Positions 17,332 to 26,233 of a stretch of 64,000 nt of DNA are shown one piece after another. Where the stretch lies: positions 54,128 through 118,127 of the forward strand of contig DBXM01000019.1 of assembly GCA_002309655.1 (NCBI GenBank), in the 5' to 3' direction. Under the pieces are notes generated by a model, which made no database searches, was not told the origin of the DNA, and saw nothing but the letters and a program-made list of their open reading frames with translations. Made by a program: the position numbers and the translations under genes. Source of the DNA: Mageeibacillus sp. UBA1212 (lineage in GTDB: Bacteria > Bacillota > Clostridia > UBA1212). Every line of letters begins with the position of its first letter. Within the stretch, counting starts at the first letter, position 1.

Positions 17332-17457
17332 TTATCCAATGATATCGTCGGGATCTTCAAAGCCGAACTCCTCGCCGGTTCCGGGGCTGTTGGTGACAAC
17401 ATCCTCGCTTACGAAGAGCACTACGTCTATCCTGGCGTTTTCAAATAAAGCTTTCAT
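17332..17457 (-). CDS. 41-residue peptide of unknown function
   Basis: ATG at 17457, stop at 17332-17334. The peptide starts with MKALFENARIDVVLFVSEDV and ends in an acidic, Gly-containing tail (GEEFGFEDPDDIIG), with Val-Val-Thr-Asn-Ser in between. AAAGGAG lies seven bases before the ATG, a near-perfect promoter lies at 17527-17555 and a terminator follows, so this is a dedicated transcription unit. Its plan, a short Lys/Ala start, a hydrophobic V-(F/V)-S-E-D-V segment and a Ser/Gly/acidic tail, recalls short uncharacterised peptides common in Clostridia (from memory, not checked). No transporter or modification enzyme is adjacent. It could be a precursor peptide or a small structural protein. 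Confidence 0.75.
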   Translation of the reverse strand: MKALFENARIDVVLFVSEDVVTNSPGTGEEFGFEDPDDIIG

Positions 17458-17526
17458 TGTGTACTCCTTTCCGGAAAAATCTTCCGATTTTCGGAATCAG
17501 ACGGTTACACGTCCAAAATCGTTTTT

Positions 17527-17555
17527 ATTGTAAAACAATTTTTTCTGCGTGTCAA
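17527..17555 (-). promoter_or_regulatory. Near-consensus promoter of the peptide gene
   Basis: On the minus strand TTGACA, 17 bases, TACAAT, one of the closest matches to the sigma-A consensus in the window. The leader is about 60 bases. Confidence 0.85.
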
Positions 17556-17567
17556 ACGTTTTTTTCA

Positions 17568-17601
17568 CACCTGCGCGGAATTTCTCAATTTCGCGCAGGT
17601 G
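17568..17601 (+). terminator. Stem-loop just after the subtilase stop codon
   Basis: CACCTGCGCG pairs perfectly with CGCGCAGGTG. The T-run lies on the plus-strand side, so it is a typical terminator only for plus transcripts, yet its position after the minus-strand subtilase suggests it also marks that gene's 3' end. Confidence 0.5.
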
Positions 17602-17612
17602 CGCTTTTTTTA

Positions 17613-20600
17613 TCAGCCGAAGTACTGTTCGGCAGCAAGGTAAACGTTGTAACCGGCCTTCGCGAGGTCAACCATTGCGGGCGTAGCCTTGTCGGACGTG
17701 AGAGCCTTGTAGAAGTAGCTGAGCACGCAGTATTCAACCGTGTAAGCATCTCCGGTTGCCTCGTCGACAACGCTGAACTCGTATCCGACGTCGAAGTCCT
17801 TGATCGCGATACCTTCGACCTCGATGAGGTACTTGGTAGCGGAGACCCGGGTCGCCTCAACTTCATTGCCGTTCAGGTAGAACTTGTATCCGGAGACGTC
17901 GGTTCCCTGCTCGAACGTGAAGTACTTGTTCAGCTTGATCAGCGAGTCGAACGTCGCTGTAGCGGTGCTGGAAGCGACCGTTGCGAGAGAATCGTCGGTG
18001 ATGTTCTCGGCGAATTCCTCGAGTCCGCTGTAGTCCGCGTCGTCGATGAGAGCGAAGTCTTCAGCCAGTTCCGCATTGTGGTCGAACTTGATCATCGCGG
18101 CGTAACCGAAGTCGAGATATGCCTCTGCGAGCGCGACCATGTCGGGGTTGGAAGACTGCGCCACTGCGATCTTGCAGTAGTCCTTCATGCTGAACACATA
18201 GCCGGTGTCGGTCACGTCGTTGCCTTCCTTGTCGAAGAGCGGGATGAGCGTGCTGCCGTCCTCAGTGTAAACTCTGAGGGTGAGAGCGTCAGCCATTTCT
18301 TTGACAGCGGTCGGAACCGTGAACTTGTAACGCGTGCCGGATACGCACTCGGAAGCGAGGTACTCGAAGTCGACAGCTTCTTCGCCGATGCCCTTCGTGA
18401 TGACGACCAGAACGTCGCCGTCCTCGAAGTAGGACTCGTCGATGTTGAGCAGGAAGTTGACTCCGAGAACGCCGAAGTTGCCGCTTCTGCCGTTGATGGC
18501 AGCCACAGGAAGTTCAAGCGTGTCGGTGAAGATCTGGTCCTCGATCTCGACGGTTGCCGTGTAAACGAGCTTTCCGCCGACCAGTTCGGACGTGATCTCG
18601 GCTTCAACTTCGAACTCGTCGATGTCGTCGTAGACGCATCCGAGAACGACGCTGGCGGCCTGCTTGCCGTCCGTCTCGTCAACGTACCAGTTCCACTCGC
18701 CTTTAACCTCGTAAACGTGCTTCGAGTGATAGCTCTCGATCGGCCCGAGAATGATTGCGTCGTACGTGGAGTTTTCATCGTCGTCCCGGTTGATGTCGTA
18801 GGTGTAGATGTCAACTTCGCCGGTGCTTCCGGAAGCGAACTCTACCGTGAGGATCTTGTCGCCTGCCGCGATACCTTCGAGATCGACAAACGCCAACACA
18901 AGGTCGTATCCGACAATAGTGCTGTTGTCGTCTCTGACCATCTCAGGGTAGATCTTGTACTCGTAGTGCTCCGCGTAGCAGGTGATGCTGACTATCTCGG
19001 CGGTTACCGGGTAGTAGACGTCTATCATACCGTTGGTGGTGAGCTGATCCGCGAGGACGTCAACCTTGACGGTGGTGACGACCTTGTTGAACTGATCCGC
19101 GTGGCGGCCGTTGAACGCTGCCATGAGCTGATCCACGTCTCTCGACATGATCTCATCCTCGTCGGAGAGGACAAGAGTAAGGTCAGCCATAGGAGTCTTG
19201 GTCGAGTGTCCGCCGTCGGTTTCCTCAGCCGGGATAGGCTCATAGAGACCGGCAACAGGCCATACGCCTTCATCAAACGTGCCGATGTTGTAGACACTGT
19301 CGAATCCGATGTAGCCGTCTTCGTCGACGATGTCAGGTGCGTAGTACATTTCGACCACGTTCTTGGCCTCGCTTTCGAAGCGGGTCATATAGATCGCGTT
19401 GTCCTCTTCACTGTAGTAGAAGGACTGCCAGTAGTCGAGCTGAGTAGGAGCCGTGAACTGGCCTATATCCTCCAGCCACTCGAGGGTGACTTTTCCGCCG
19501 GCGATTGCAAGATCAATCTCGTGGACGTAGCCGTCCTGGTCGATGAACAGGAACATATCGACGTACGCGCGGTCGCTACTGGAGTACCAGGTTCCCGCAT
19601 AAGTGACGCCGGCGATGTAGGGCATGTCGGTCCAGTCGACGTCGAGCGACGGAACGTTGAACTGCGTCATGTCGATAGCGGTAAGCATGCCGCCCGTGGA
19701 GCCGTTGACCAGCAGCAGATATGTTCCGTAAGGCGCCACGAGGACGTCACGGCGCATTGCGTAAGAGAGACCCATAGAACCGCACAGGTCGGAATACTGA
19801 ACTATACCGTTGCCGACGAACGTGAGTTCCATCGTATCCTCGTCGAGGAGATACAGCGCCGACTCCTGTCCCGGATAGCTGGTTGCGACGTAGAGATTGT
19901 CGTAGAAACCGCGTGCAGCGACGGCAATGGCCTTGTCGTAGGCTTCTTCGTTCAGTTTCTCGTACTCGGGAATCTTTCTGGTGTTGATGGAGGAGATCCA
20001 GACGTTGCCGGACTCATCCCAGACAATGCCGTTGAGTTCCTTCTCGACCGGGAGAATCCTGATCGTGACGGTGTCGCTCACTTCGGGAGCCACGGCAGCC
20101 GTTGCGGTGATATCAACAGTGGTTTCCTCGTCGCCCTCGTATACGCTGGTGACAAGACCCTTGCTGTTCACGACAGCGATGCTCTCATCGGAGGTGGTCC
20201 AGAATACGGTCTCGTCCGGGTAGCCCCAAGGCCTGAAGTCGTAGCCGAGCTGGAGGCTGCCCTTGTTGACGATGGTCAGTTCATCATCATAGGTGATATT
20301 AACCGCGAACTCGGGATTCTCGAGCTCTTCGGTGTTGAGGTTGATCTTGTAGGTCGACAGGTTGAGAGCGTAGTCGTAAACCTCGACAAGGAGGTGCGGC
20401 TCGATCTCTTCGTCGCCAAAGAGTTCGGTGAGGTTGAACTTGTAGTCGTACTGCTCGCCCTTGCGGATATCCGCAATGGATCCGTAGTAGTCGAGGAAGT
20501 CGCCGTTCTCTGTGTAGAGAGCGACCGCGGCGATGTACTGCTCGTCGTGTGCGGAAATCGTGAGGATCGTGCCGCCTTCGGAAGCGGAAGGAACTGCAGC

Positions 20601-23600
20601 CTCTTCGGAGATCTCTGCGCCTACGATGAACGGAGCCGCGCCGTCAACAACGAGCGGAAGCGATACGGAGGTGAATTCCTCGGGCATCTTCGACCAGTCG
20701 ATGCTGCCCTGAGCGTCCAGATAGTACTCGGGGGCCGCGCGGTATGTCACCGTGAAGGTGTCGCCGGGTTCAAACTCTGACATCGCAACGCCGATGTTGA
20801 GCATCTCGGCGTAGTTGTACCAGTTGCCCGTGTTCGGGTTGTAGTAAGCAGCCTGCTCGGATCCAAGGTCGGCCGCGATCAGGTATCTGCCGTACTTGTC
20901 GGTCATCTCAAACCTGGTTGCGCCGGCGTTCCTGATGAGGGTGTACCGGAAGCCCTTAAGTACAGCCTCGGAGCTGATGGCGTTGCGCTCGGGCATATAC
21001 TTGGCATCGAGATCCAGCGGGTTGCCGCCGAGGTAGTACTCGGAGCCGTCGGGAAGCTTCGCGATGTAGCTCTGGTTGTTGAGCATCTCAAGCGCCGCGT
21101 TAATGTCTCCGGTCATGCCGTAGACCGCGCTGCCCATGTAAGGCAGTCTGTCTTCTTCTTCGAACATGAACTCAACGTAGGAGCCCTTGTCGAACATGTC
21201 GTGCGCGGACCAGTCGCCGTGGAAGCCGAACACAGGAATGGAGTGAGTAACTCCAATCTCGCCCTCTTCGGTGCTGCCCTCGTTCACGAAGATGTAACCT
21301 TCAATGTAATCCTCTTCAGCGCCAACTCTGCTGAACGCTCTGTTGAGGTTGCTGACAGTAAGCGTGATGACGGTGTCGCCTTCAGCGGCTTCGGCATAGG
21401 CGGATCCGAGGTACTCAAACGCCAGTTTCGCGTCGTAGGAGTCTATATCGTCGTCTTCGTCAAAGTCGGCTGCGAGCCACCTGTCTTCGGAATCGAATTC
21501 AAGCTCGTCGTCAACGAGATATCTCAGGAGCCACTCGGCGTCAAGAGAGTTCGCGATTCCGTCGCCGTTGAAGTCGTAGAGGTCCGGATCGGCGGGTTCA
21601 AACTCCTCGCCGTTAACGGTCCACGAGAGGAAGGGTTCAATGTCAACGGTCTCGTTGAACATGCACTCGGCGTTGAGTTCCTGCGTGAAGAAGTCAGCGG
21701 AGAGACGGAGCTGGATGGGCTCCTCGCCCATGTTGTGAACGGTGAACTGGATCGTGAAGTCGTCAGCCGCGAGGGAGCCGAGCTCGACCTTGACCTTGCC
21801 GTCGGCAATGGACTTGGCCGCGGACTTGGGCGCGGTGTCGACAACGGTGTCGATGGTGATGTAGGACTTGGCATTGATCGCCGCGTTAACGTCGGCAATA
21901 CCTGCGCCCTGCTTCATGACAGAGGTGTACTGATCGGTCCAGACAGGATGTTTGTTGACGTGAGCCGTCGACATGAGAAGGCTGGTGATAAGCGCTCTCG
22001 GGCTGATGTCAAACTTCTCGGCGAGGCCGTTGTCTTTAATGTACTGCGCCAGAACAGCGGAGAGACCCGCGATCTGAGGCGACGCCATGGAGGTGCCGCT
22101 GTAGCTTACGTAGTATGTGCCGGAAGCCTGCTCGGAGGGATCGCCCTGTACGGACAGGATGTCGCCGCCGGGTGCGGAGATCTCAGGCTTAAGCGAGAGG
22201 TCGCCGGGAACGCCCCAGGACGAGAAGTCGCTCATCATGTACTCGCCTTCGCCGGAGTGGGAGTGCCTGAACGTTCCCTTGTAGTAAAGAACGTTGCCGT
22301 TGTCATCCTTAACCGGATCCGCGAAGAAGTACTTGAGAATGTAAGCGTCGTCAGCCTGGATCGAAACCGCGGGAATCGTGATGTTCGAAGCAAGAGACGA
22401 AAGGTCCATGCCGATCACGCCGGACTGGTTGTTCGCGATAACGACCGCGATGGCGCCGAGGTTGTAGGCCGCGGTAATCTTTTGAACGAATGAACCCCAG
22501 GAATCCGGGTCGGTGGGATCTTCCGCACCGCGGTTGACGATGGCGACCTTGCCGCGGAGGATGCTTGAGCCACCGGCGGCGTTCCACTGAGCCGGCGTAC
22601 CGACTTTGTCCAGATAGATGAAGTCAAGGTCCTGACCCTCGAGGGTGCTGAACGGCTTGTTGTTGTACTGCGTCTCGGTGTAGAGAACACGGTAGTCGCC
22701 GTCGCCGAGTTCGATGAACTTGAAGTTGCCGTTGTCGACGGAAGCAACCGTGAACGGAGTCGAGAACGATCCGGGGCTGCCGGTCATGGAGAAGTTCACG
22801 TCGTCGTAGTAGAGAACTTCGCCTGCCTTGGCTGCCCAGGAGCTGGCGTTGCCCGCGGAGATCGAAACAACCGTGTCGGAATCCGCAAAGCTCTGAACGA
22901 TGTCCTCGTAAACGTCGGAGGTCGCGAAGCCTGCCGCGGCAGAGCCGAGGGAGAGGTTCACGGCGTCGCATCCGAGAACGAACGCGTCCTCAATGGCTAC
23001 CATGTAGTCGGAGGAATACGCGCCGCCGCCCTTGCCGAACACCTTCATGATGACGAGCTGAGCGTCGGGAGCTTCACCCTGGGTGCTGACTTCCTCGATG
23101 GCGGAAACGTACTCGCCGTCGCGCTCAACGAATCTGTTGCCGGCCGCAATGCCCGCAACGTGGGAGCCGTGGCCGTCGGTGCCGTCCCTGTGGTCGATCT
23201 GAAGGTCGTTGTCGATGTAGTTCGCCGCGAACGGAATCTTCGAGTCGATGTAGAGATCTTCAGCGGTCACACCCGGAATCTTCTCGGAAATGTGGAGCTT
23301 GTCGATAACTTTGTCGATGTCCTCAGCGCTGAGGAGCGCGTACTGCTTCTCGTTGAGCGAGAGCGCGTACTCGAACGCCTCAGGGTCGAAGAGCTCGTGG
23401 GTGTAGTCGATACCGGTGTCGATGATGGCGATCTTGCTGCCGGCGCCGGTGAAACCCTCTGCCCAGACGAGTTCCGTACCGATCATGGTGGCGGAAACGG
23501 CGATCTGGGGCTCATCCGATTCCGCGGCTACAGGTGCCTCGTATTTCGTCTCGATAACGACTTTCTTAACGCCGAGAGTTTTGCTGATGGCGTCGATCTT

Positions 23601-24053
23601 GTCGAACGGAACGTTGGCGGAAATGATGTTGCCCGCAATCGTGAGATTCCAGACCACGTCGAGTTTCTCGCCTCCGAGAACCTTGCCGGAAATTCTGGCG
23701 GCAACCTTGTCCTGCTCCGCTCTCAGATTGTTGCGGTAGCTGACTGCCTGCGGGTTGCTGGCCAGTTCAGTAGTGGAGAAGCCCGCTTCAAGCGCAGACT
23801 CGCCTTCAAGGACTATCGAGACCCTGACGGTGCCGTCCTGCTTAATGTACTCTCTTTCGAAAGCTTCAGCGGCTTCTTTGCTGGCGAAAAACAGACCGCT
23901 GCCACGGTTGTCCACTTTAGTGAAGGACACCTTGGAGCCGTTTCTGCTGTTCGCAGCCCATGCATTTGTAAACGCACCGAAGTTGATGAACGTGAAGGCC
24001 ATCGCCACCACGGTCAGCAGCGCCAGTGTTCTTTTTAAGCACTTACTCTGCAT
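17613..24053 (-). CDS. Giant secreted S8 subtilase with PA domain, dockerin-like insert and Ig-like domains
   Basis: The protein has 2146 residues. A signal peptide ends near 34, then a propeptide-like region to about 175. The catalytic triad is Asp212 (IIDTG), His295 (DGHGSHVAG) and Ser655 (GTSMASPQ), with a PA insert before the serine, as in lactocepin-type cell-envelope proteases. At 827-883 sit two EF-hand-like repeats (DFNGDGIANSLDAEWLLRYL and DFDEDDDIDSYDAKLAFEYL), a dockerin-type pattern, interrupting the fn3-like domain. A Big2-like domain lies near 1245-1335, a propeller-like region to about 1570, and a cohesin-like beta domain near 1660-1750. No C-terminal anchor is seen. AAAGGAG favours the ATG at 24053 over one six codons earlier. 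Confidence 0.88.
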   Translation of the reverse strand: MQSKCLKRTLALLTVVAMAFTFINFGAFTNAWAANSRNGSKVSFTKVDNRGSGLFFASKEAAEAFEREYIKQDGTVRVSIVLEGESALEAGFSTTELASNPQAVSYRNNLRAEQDKVAARISGKVLGGEKLDVVWNLTIAGNIISANVPFDKIDAISKTLGVKKVVIETKYEAPVAAESDEPQIAVSATMIGTELVWAEGFTGAGSKIAIIDTGIDYTHELFDPEAFEYALSLNEKQYALLSAEDIDKVIDKLHISEKIPGVTAEDLYIDSKIPFAANYIDNDLQIDHRDGTDGHGSHVAGIAAGNRFVERDGEYVSAIEEVSTQGEAPDAQLVIMKVFGKGGGAYSSDYMVAIEDAFVLGCDAVNLSLGSAAAGFATSDVYEDIVQSFADSDTVVSISAGNASSWAAKAGEVLYYDDVNFSMTGSPGSFSTPFTVASVDNGNFKFIELGDGDYRVLYTETQYNNKPFSTLEGQDLDFIYLDKVGTPAQWNAAGGSSILRGKVAIVNRGAEDPTDPDSWGSFVQKITAAYNLGAIAVVIANNQSGVIGMDLSSLASNITIPAVSIQADDAYILKYFFADPVKDDNGNVLYYKGTFRHSHSGEGEYMMSDFSSWGVPGDLSLKPEISAPGGDILSVQGDPSEQASGTYYVSYSGTSMASPQIAGLSAVLAQYIKDNGLAEKFDISPRALITSLLMSTAHVNKHPVWTDQYTSVMKQGAGIADVNAAINAKSYITIDTVVDTAPKSAAKSIADGKVKVELGSLAADDFTIQFTVHNMGEEPIQLRLSADFFTQELNAECMFNETVDIEPFLSWTVNGEEFEPADPDLYDFNGDGIANSLDAEWLLRYLVDDELEFDSEDRWLAADFDEDDDIDSYDAKLAFEYLGSAYAEAAEGDTVITLTVSNLNRAFSRVGAEEDYIEGYIFVNEGSTEEGEIGVTHSIPVFGFHGDWSAHDMFDKGSYVEFMFEEEDRLPYMGSAVYGMTGDINAALEMLNNQSYIAKLPDGSEYYLGGNPLDLDAKYMPERNAISSEAVLKGFRYTLIRNAGATRFEMTDKYGRYLIAADLGSEQAAYYNPNTGNWYNYAEMLNIGVAMSEFEPGDTFTVTYRAAPEYYLDAQGSIDWSKMPEEFTSVSLPLVVDGAAPFIVGAEISEEAAVPSASEGGTILTISAHDEQYIAAVALYTENGDFLDYYGSIADIRKGEQYDYKFNLTELFGDEEIEPHLLVEVYDYALNLSTYKINLNTEELENPEFAVNITYDDELTIVNKGSLQLGYDFRPWGYPDETVFWTTSDESIAVVNSKGLVTSVYEGDEETTVDITATAAVAPEVSDTVTIRILPVEKELNGIVWDESGNVWISSINTRKIPEYEKLNEEAYDKAIAVAARGFYDNLYVATSYPGQESALYLLDEDTMELTFVGNGIVQYSDLCGSMGLSYAMRRDVLVAPYGTYLLLVNGSTGGMLTAIDMTQFNVPSLDVDWTDMPYIAGVTYAGTWYSSSDRAYVDMFLFIDQDGYVHEIDLAIAGGKVTLEWLEDIGQFTAPTQLDYWQSFYYSEEDNAIYMTRFESEAKNVVEMYYAPDIVDEDGYIGFDSVYNIGTFDEGVWPVAGLYEPIPAEETDGGHSTKTPMADLTLVLSDEDEIMSRDVDQLMAAFNGRHADQFNKVVTTVKVDVLADQLTTNGMIDVYYPVTAEIVSITCYAEHYEYKIYPEMVRDDNSTIVGYDLVLAFVDLEGIAAGDKILTVEFASGSTGEVDIYTYDINRDDDENSTYDAIILGPIESYHSKHVYEVKGEWNWYVDETDGKQAASVVLGCVYDDIDEFEVEAEITSELVGGKLVYTATVEIEDQIFTDTLELPVAAINGRSGNFGVLGVNFLLNIDESYFEDGDVLVVITKGIGEEAVDFEYLASECVSGTRYKFTVPTAVKEMADALTLRVYTEDGSTLIPLFDKEGNDVTDTGYVFSMKDYCKIAVAQSSNPDMVALAEAYLDFGYAAMIKFDHNAELAEDFALIDDADYSGLEEFAENITDDSLATVASSTATATFDSLIKLNKYFTFEQGTDVSGYKFYLNGNEVEATRVSATKYLIEVEGIAIKDFDVGYEFSVVDEATGDAYTVEYCVLSYFYKALTSDKATPAMVDLAKAGYNVYLAAEQYFG

Positions 24054-24374
24054 GTTGTTTCTCCTTTCCATATATAAATTTCTAAAGTGACTTTTCTGTC
24101 TGGTTTTAATGAGAATAGTCGTTTTTAATTTTACCCGATTTCAAAAATATGCGCAAGCGTTTTTTCGTGTTTTGGCAGAGAAAAAACGGGAAATGCGGGA
24201 ATATAAAACAAGAAATAAGGAATGGGGCGGCTGCGATATTGTTTCAGCTCACATCCGGCGTTCCGCGGCCCCTATCTTTTCACATTTCAAATTGTTCTTT
24301 CCTCCCGATTGTGCTACCATTAAGCTGCCGGCCGGTCGCAGCAAGCGGGCGGCGGTTTGAGGAGGACTTTGACC
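24054..24374. other. Divergent intergenic region
   Basis: It holds the leader of the minus-strand subtilase and the promoter region of the plus-strand lipoprotein. The half near 24110-24240 is A+T-rich. No gene or RNA family is seen. Confidence 0.5.
24292..24320 (+). promoter_or_regulatory. Weak candidate promoter for the propeller lipoprotein
   Basis: TTGTTC (24292-24297), 17 bases, TACCAT (24315-24320). Confidence 0.35.
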
Positions 24375-26129
24375 ATGAAATCCATTCCCGGCAAGGAAAA
24401 ATATACTGTCGCGGCTGCGTTCGTCTTATTATTAGTATTGCTTGCGGTGCTTTCCGCGATTCTCACGGGCTGCGGCTCGAAAACGCCTGTTCTTTTTAAG
24501 GACACCCTTCCGGACGCGGTTCCCGACCCGGACGAACACGTTCAGATTTCCGCCGCCGGCGAACCCGAAATCATCTATGCACCGCCGGTCGACGTCTCCG
24601 GATACCGCTACGGGCCTTCGATTATTTACTACGCCGACGGTTCCTGCGACGCCTGGTTCTCGACCAACGGCTACAACGGCGAGTGGGACTGGATCACGTA
24701 CAGGCACTCACCCGACGGAGTTCACTTCGGCACGGAAAAGGTGGTGCTTGTGCCCACCCCCGACTCCATGGACCGCTACTCCTGCTGCGACCCGGGAGTT
24801 GTTTATTTCGGCGGCTGGTACTACCTGGGCTACACTTCGACTATCGTGGAGGGAGGCGTCAGCAACAACGTCTTCGTCGCGCGCTCGAAAGACCCCGCGG
24901 GGCCGTACGAAAAATGGAACGGCAGCGGCTGGGGCGGCGACCCCGCTCCGGTGATATACTACGACGAAGGAGATTCCTTCTACGGCGCCGGCGAGCCCAG
25001 CATGACGGTCGTGAACGGCGTTCTGTATTTTTACTATACCTGGTGCTGCCCCGACAGGGACTGCGTCCGCGTCGCCACTTCCGACACATCCGAAGACTGG
25101 CCCGCGAAGCTCACTTACCGGGGCGAGGCCTGCGTGAAAACCGACGGTCAGGATTCGTGCGACGTCGCCTACCTGGAGGACGCGGGCAAATTCGTCGGCT
25201 TCACGACCCGCAACGGTCACTCGGCGGACAGCCGCATTGTCATTCTCGAGTCGGAGGACGGCATCAGCTTCCGGGAGACGCAGTTCCTGACCCGCGACCT
25301 GATAATGTTCATGCACAGCCTCGGCGTCAGCAAGCGCCCAGACGGACACATCCAGCTGAAGGACCCGCTTTTTGTGGGCTACGCCTTCAGCGACGGCGCC
25401 GGCAACAACTGGGGAAAGTGGGCCACGGCGTTCCAAAAGGTGAGCCTCGGGCTCTACAAAGGTCCTGTTCGCGAAAGCGAGTCCGGCGGCTCGATCCGCA
25501 AGGAAGGCTACCTCAAAGAACGCGACCCCGACCCGCCCGCCATAGGCATCGCGCCGTATGAAAAGATCGTGGAGCTGTACAAGGACGTTGAGGAGTACGA
25601 AATCTACTTCGTGTGGCTGGACCCGATGCTGGCCTCCCACGAAATCACCAATTACAAAAAGCTGCGCTATTCCGGCTACGACGCTTCCCTGATAACGGTA
25701 AAAGACAACAAGATTTATACAAAGGGCAATACCGGCGAGACCTGCGTCACGGTGCGCTACGGCAGCTTCGAGAACTCGTTCAAGGTGTATATAAGGGGCG
25801 ACTACTCGGAATTCAGGGGCGATTTCAAGAAAACGGTGAAGGAATTCACTCCCATGGTCTCAGAATACACGCTCAAGCTCTCTGACGAGCACCGCCATCA
25901 AATCCGCGGAATGGCCCGCTTTTCCGACAACACCTGGGCCGAGGCCACAAACGAAGGAAAGATGATCTCGGCGAAGAAATTCCCGGTCACTTACGAAGTT
26001 TCCGACCCCGCCGTGATCTCGGTGGACGGCCGCGGCATAATCACTCCCCTGGCGGCGGGAAGCGCGGAGGTCAAAGTCACGATTGCCGGAGGGCTGAGTT
26101 TTAGCGTGAAAGTGAAAGTGGAAGAGTAA
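24375..26129 (+). CDS. Lipoprotein with a five-bladed beta-propeller (GH43-like) and Ig-like C-terminus
   Basis: The protein has 584 residues. The signal peptide ends in the lipobox LTGC with Cys33. Residues about 60-370 repeat the Y/W-rich blade pattern of GH43/GH32-type propellers (CCDPGVVYFGGWYYLGY, GAGEPSMTVVNGVLYFYY). The C-terminal 200 residues hold two beta-sandwich repeats, the last with the Big2 pattern SDPAVISVDGRGIITPLAAGSAEV. It probably binds or trims glycans at the surface. The ATG at 24375 follows GAGGAGG, whereas the longer frame begins at a TTG. The gene ends in a perfect 15-base hairpin. Confidence 0.8.
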   Translation: MKSIPGKEKYTVAAAFVLLLVLLAVLSAILTGCGSKTPVLFKDTLPDAVPDPDEHVQISAAGEPEIIYAPPVDVSGYRYGPSIIYYADGSCDAWFSTNGYNGEWDWITYRHSPDGVHFGTEKVVLVPTPDSMDRYSCCDPGVVYFGGWYYLGYTSTIVEGGVSNNVFVARSKDPAGPYEKWNGSGWGGDPAPVIYYDEGDSFYGAGEPSMTVVNGVLYFYYTWCCPDRDCVRVATSDTSEDWPAKLTYRGEACVKTDGQDSCDVAYLEDAGKFVGFTTRNGHSADSRIVILESEDGISFRETQFLTRDLIMFMHSLGVSKRPDGHIQLKDPLFVGYAFSDGAGNNWGKWATAFQKVSLGLYKGPVRESESGGSIRKEGYLKERDPDPPAIGIAPYEKIVELYKDVEEYEIYFVWLDPMLASHEITNYKKLRYSGYDASLITVKDNKIYTKGNTGETCVTVRYGSFENSFKVYIRGDYSEFRGDFKKTVKEFTPMVSEYTLKLSDEHRHQIRGMARFSDNTWAEATNEGKMISAKKFPVTYEVSDPAVISVDGRGIITPLAAGSAEVKVTIAGGLSFSVKVKVEE

Positions 26130-26134
26130 TAAAT

Positions 26135-26186
26135 GAAACCGGGAACGCGGACAGATTGATTTCCGACGCGTTCCCGGTTTCTTATA
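26135..26186. terminator. Perfect 15-bp hairpin, bidirectional terminator
   Basis: GAAACCGGGAACGCG (26135-26149) pairs without mismatch with 26167-26181. It lies between two convergent genes. Confidence 0.65.
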
Positions 26187-26233
26187 TATAAAGCTTCATG
26201 CGTAAGTTTACTTAACAATCATTCCGCCCTTAT

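Noticed and set aside
17457..20780. 1107-residue plus-strand open frame opposite the subtilase
   Set aside because: It lies wholly antisense to a well-supported protease gene and has a Val/Asp/Glu/Arg-rich composition typical of the complement of G+C-rich codons; there is no ribosome site.
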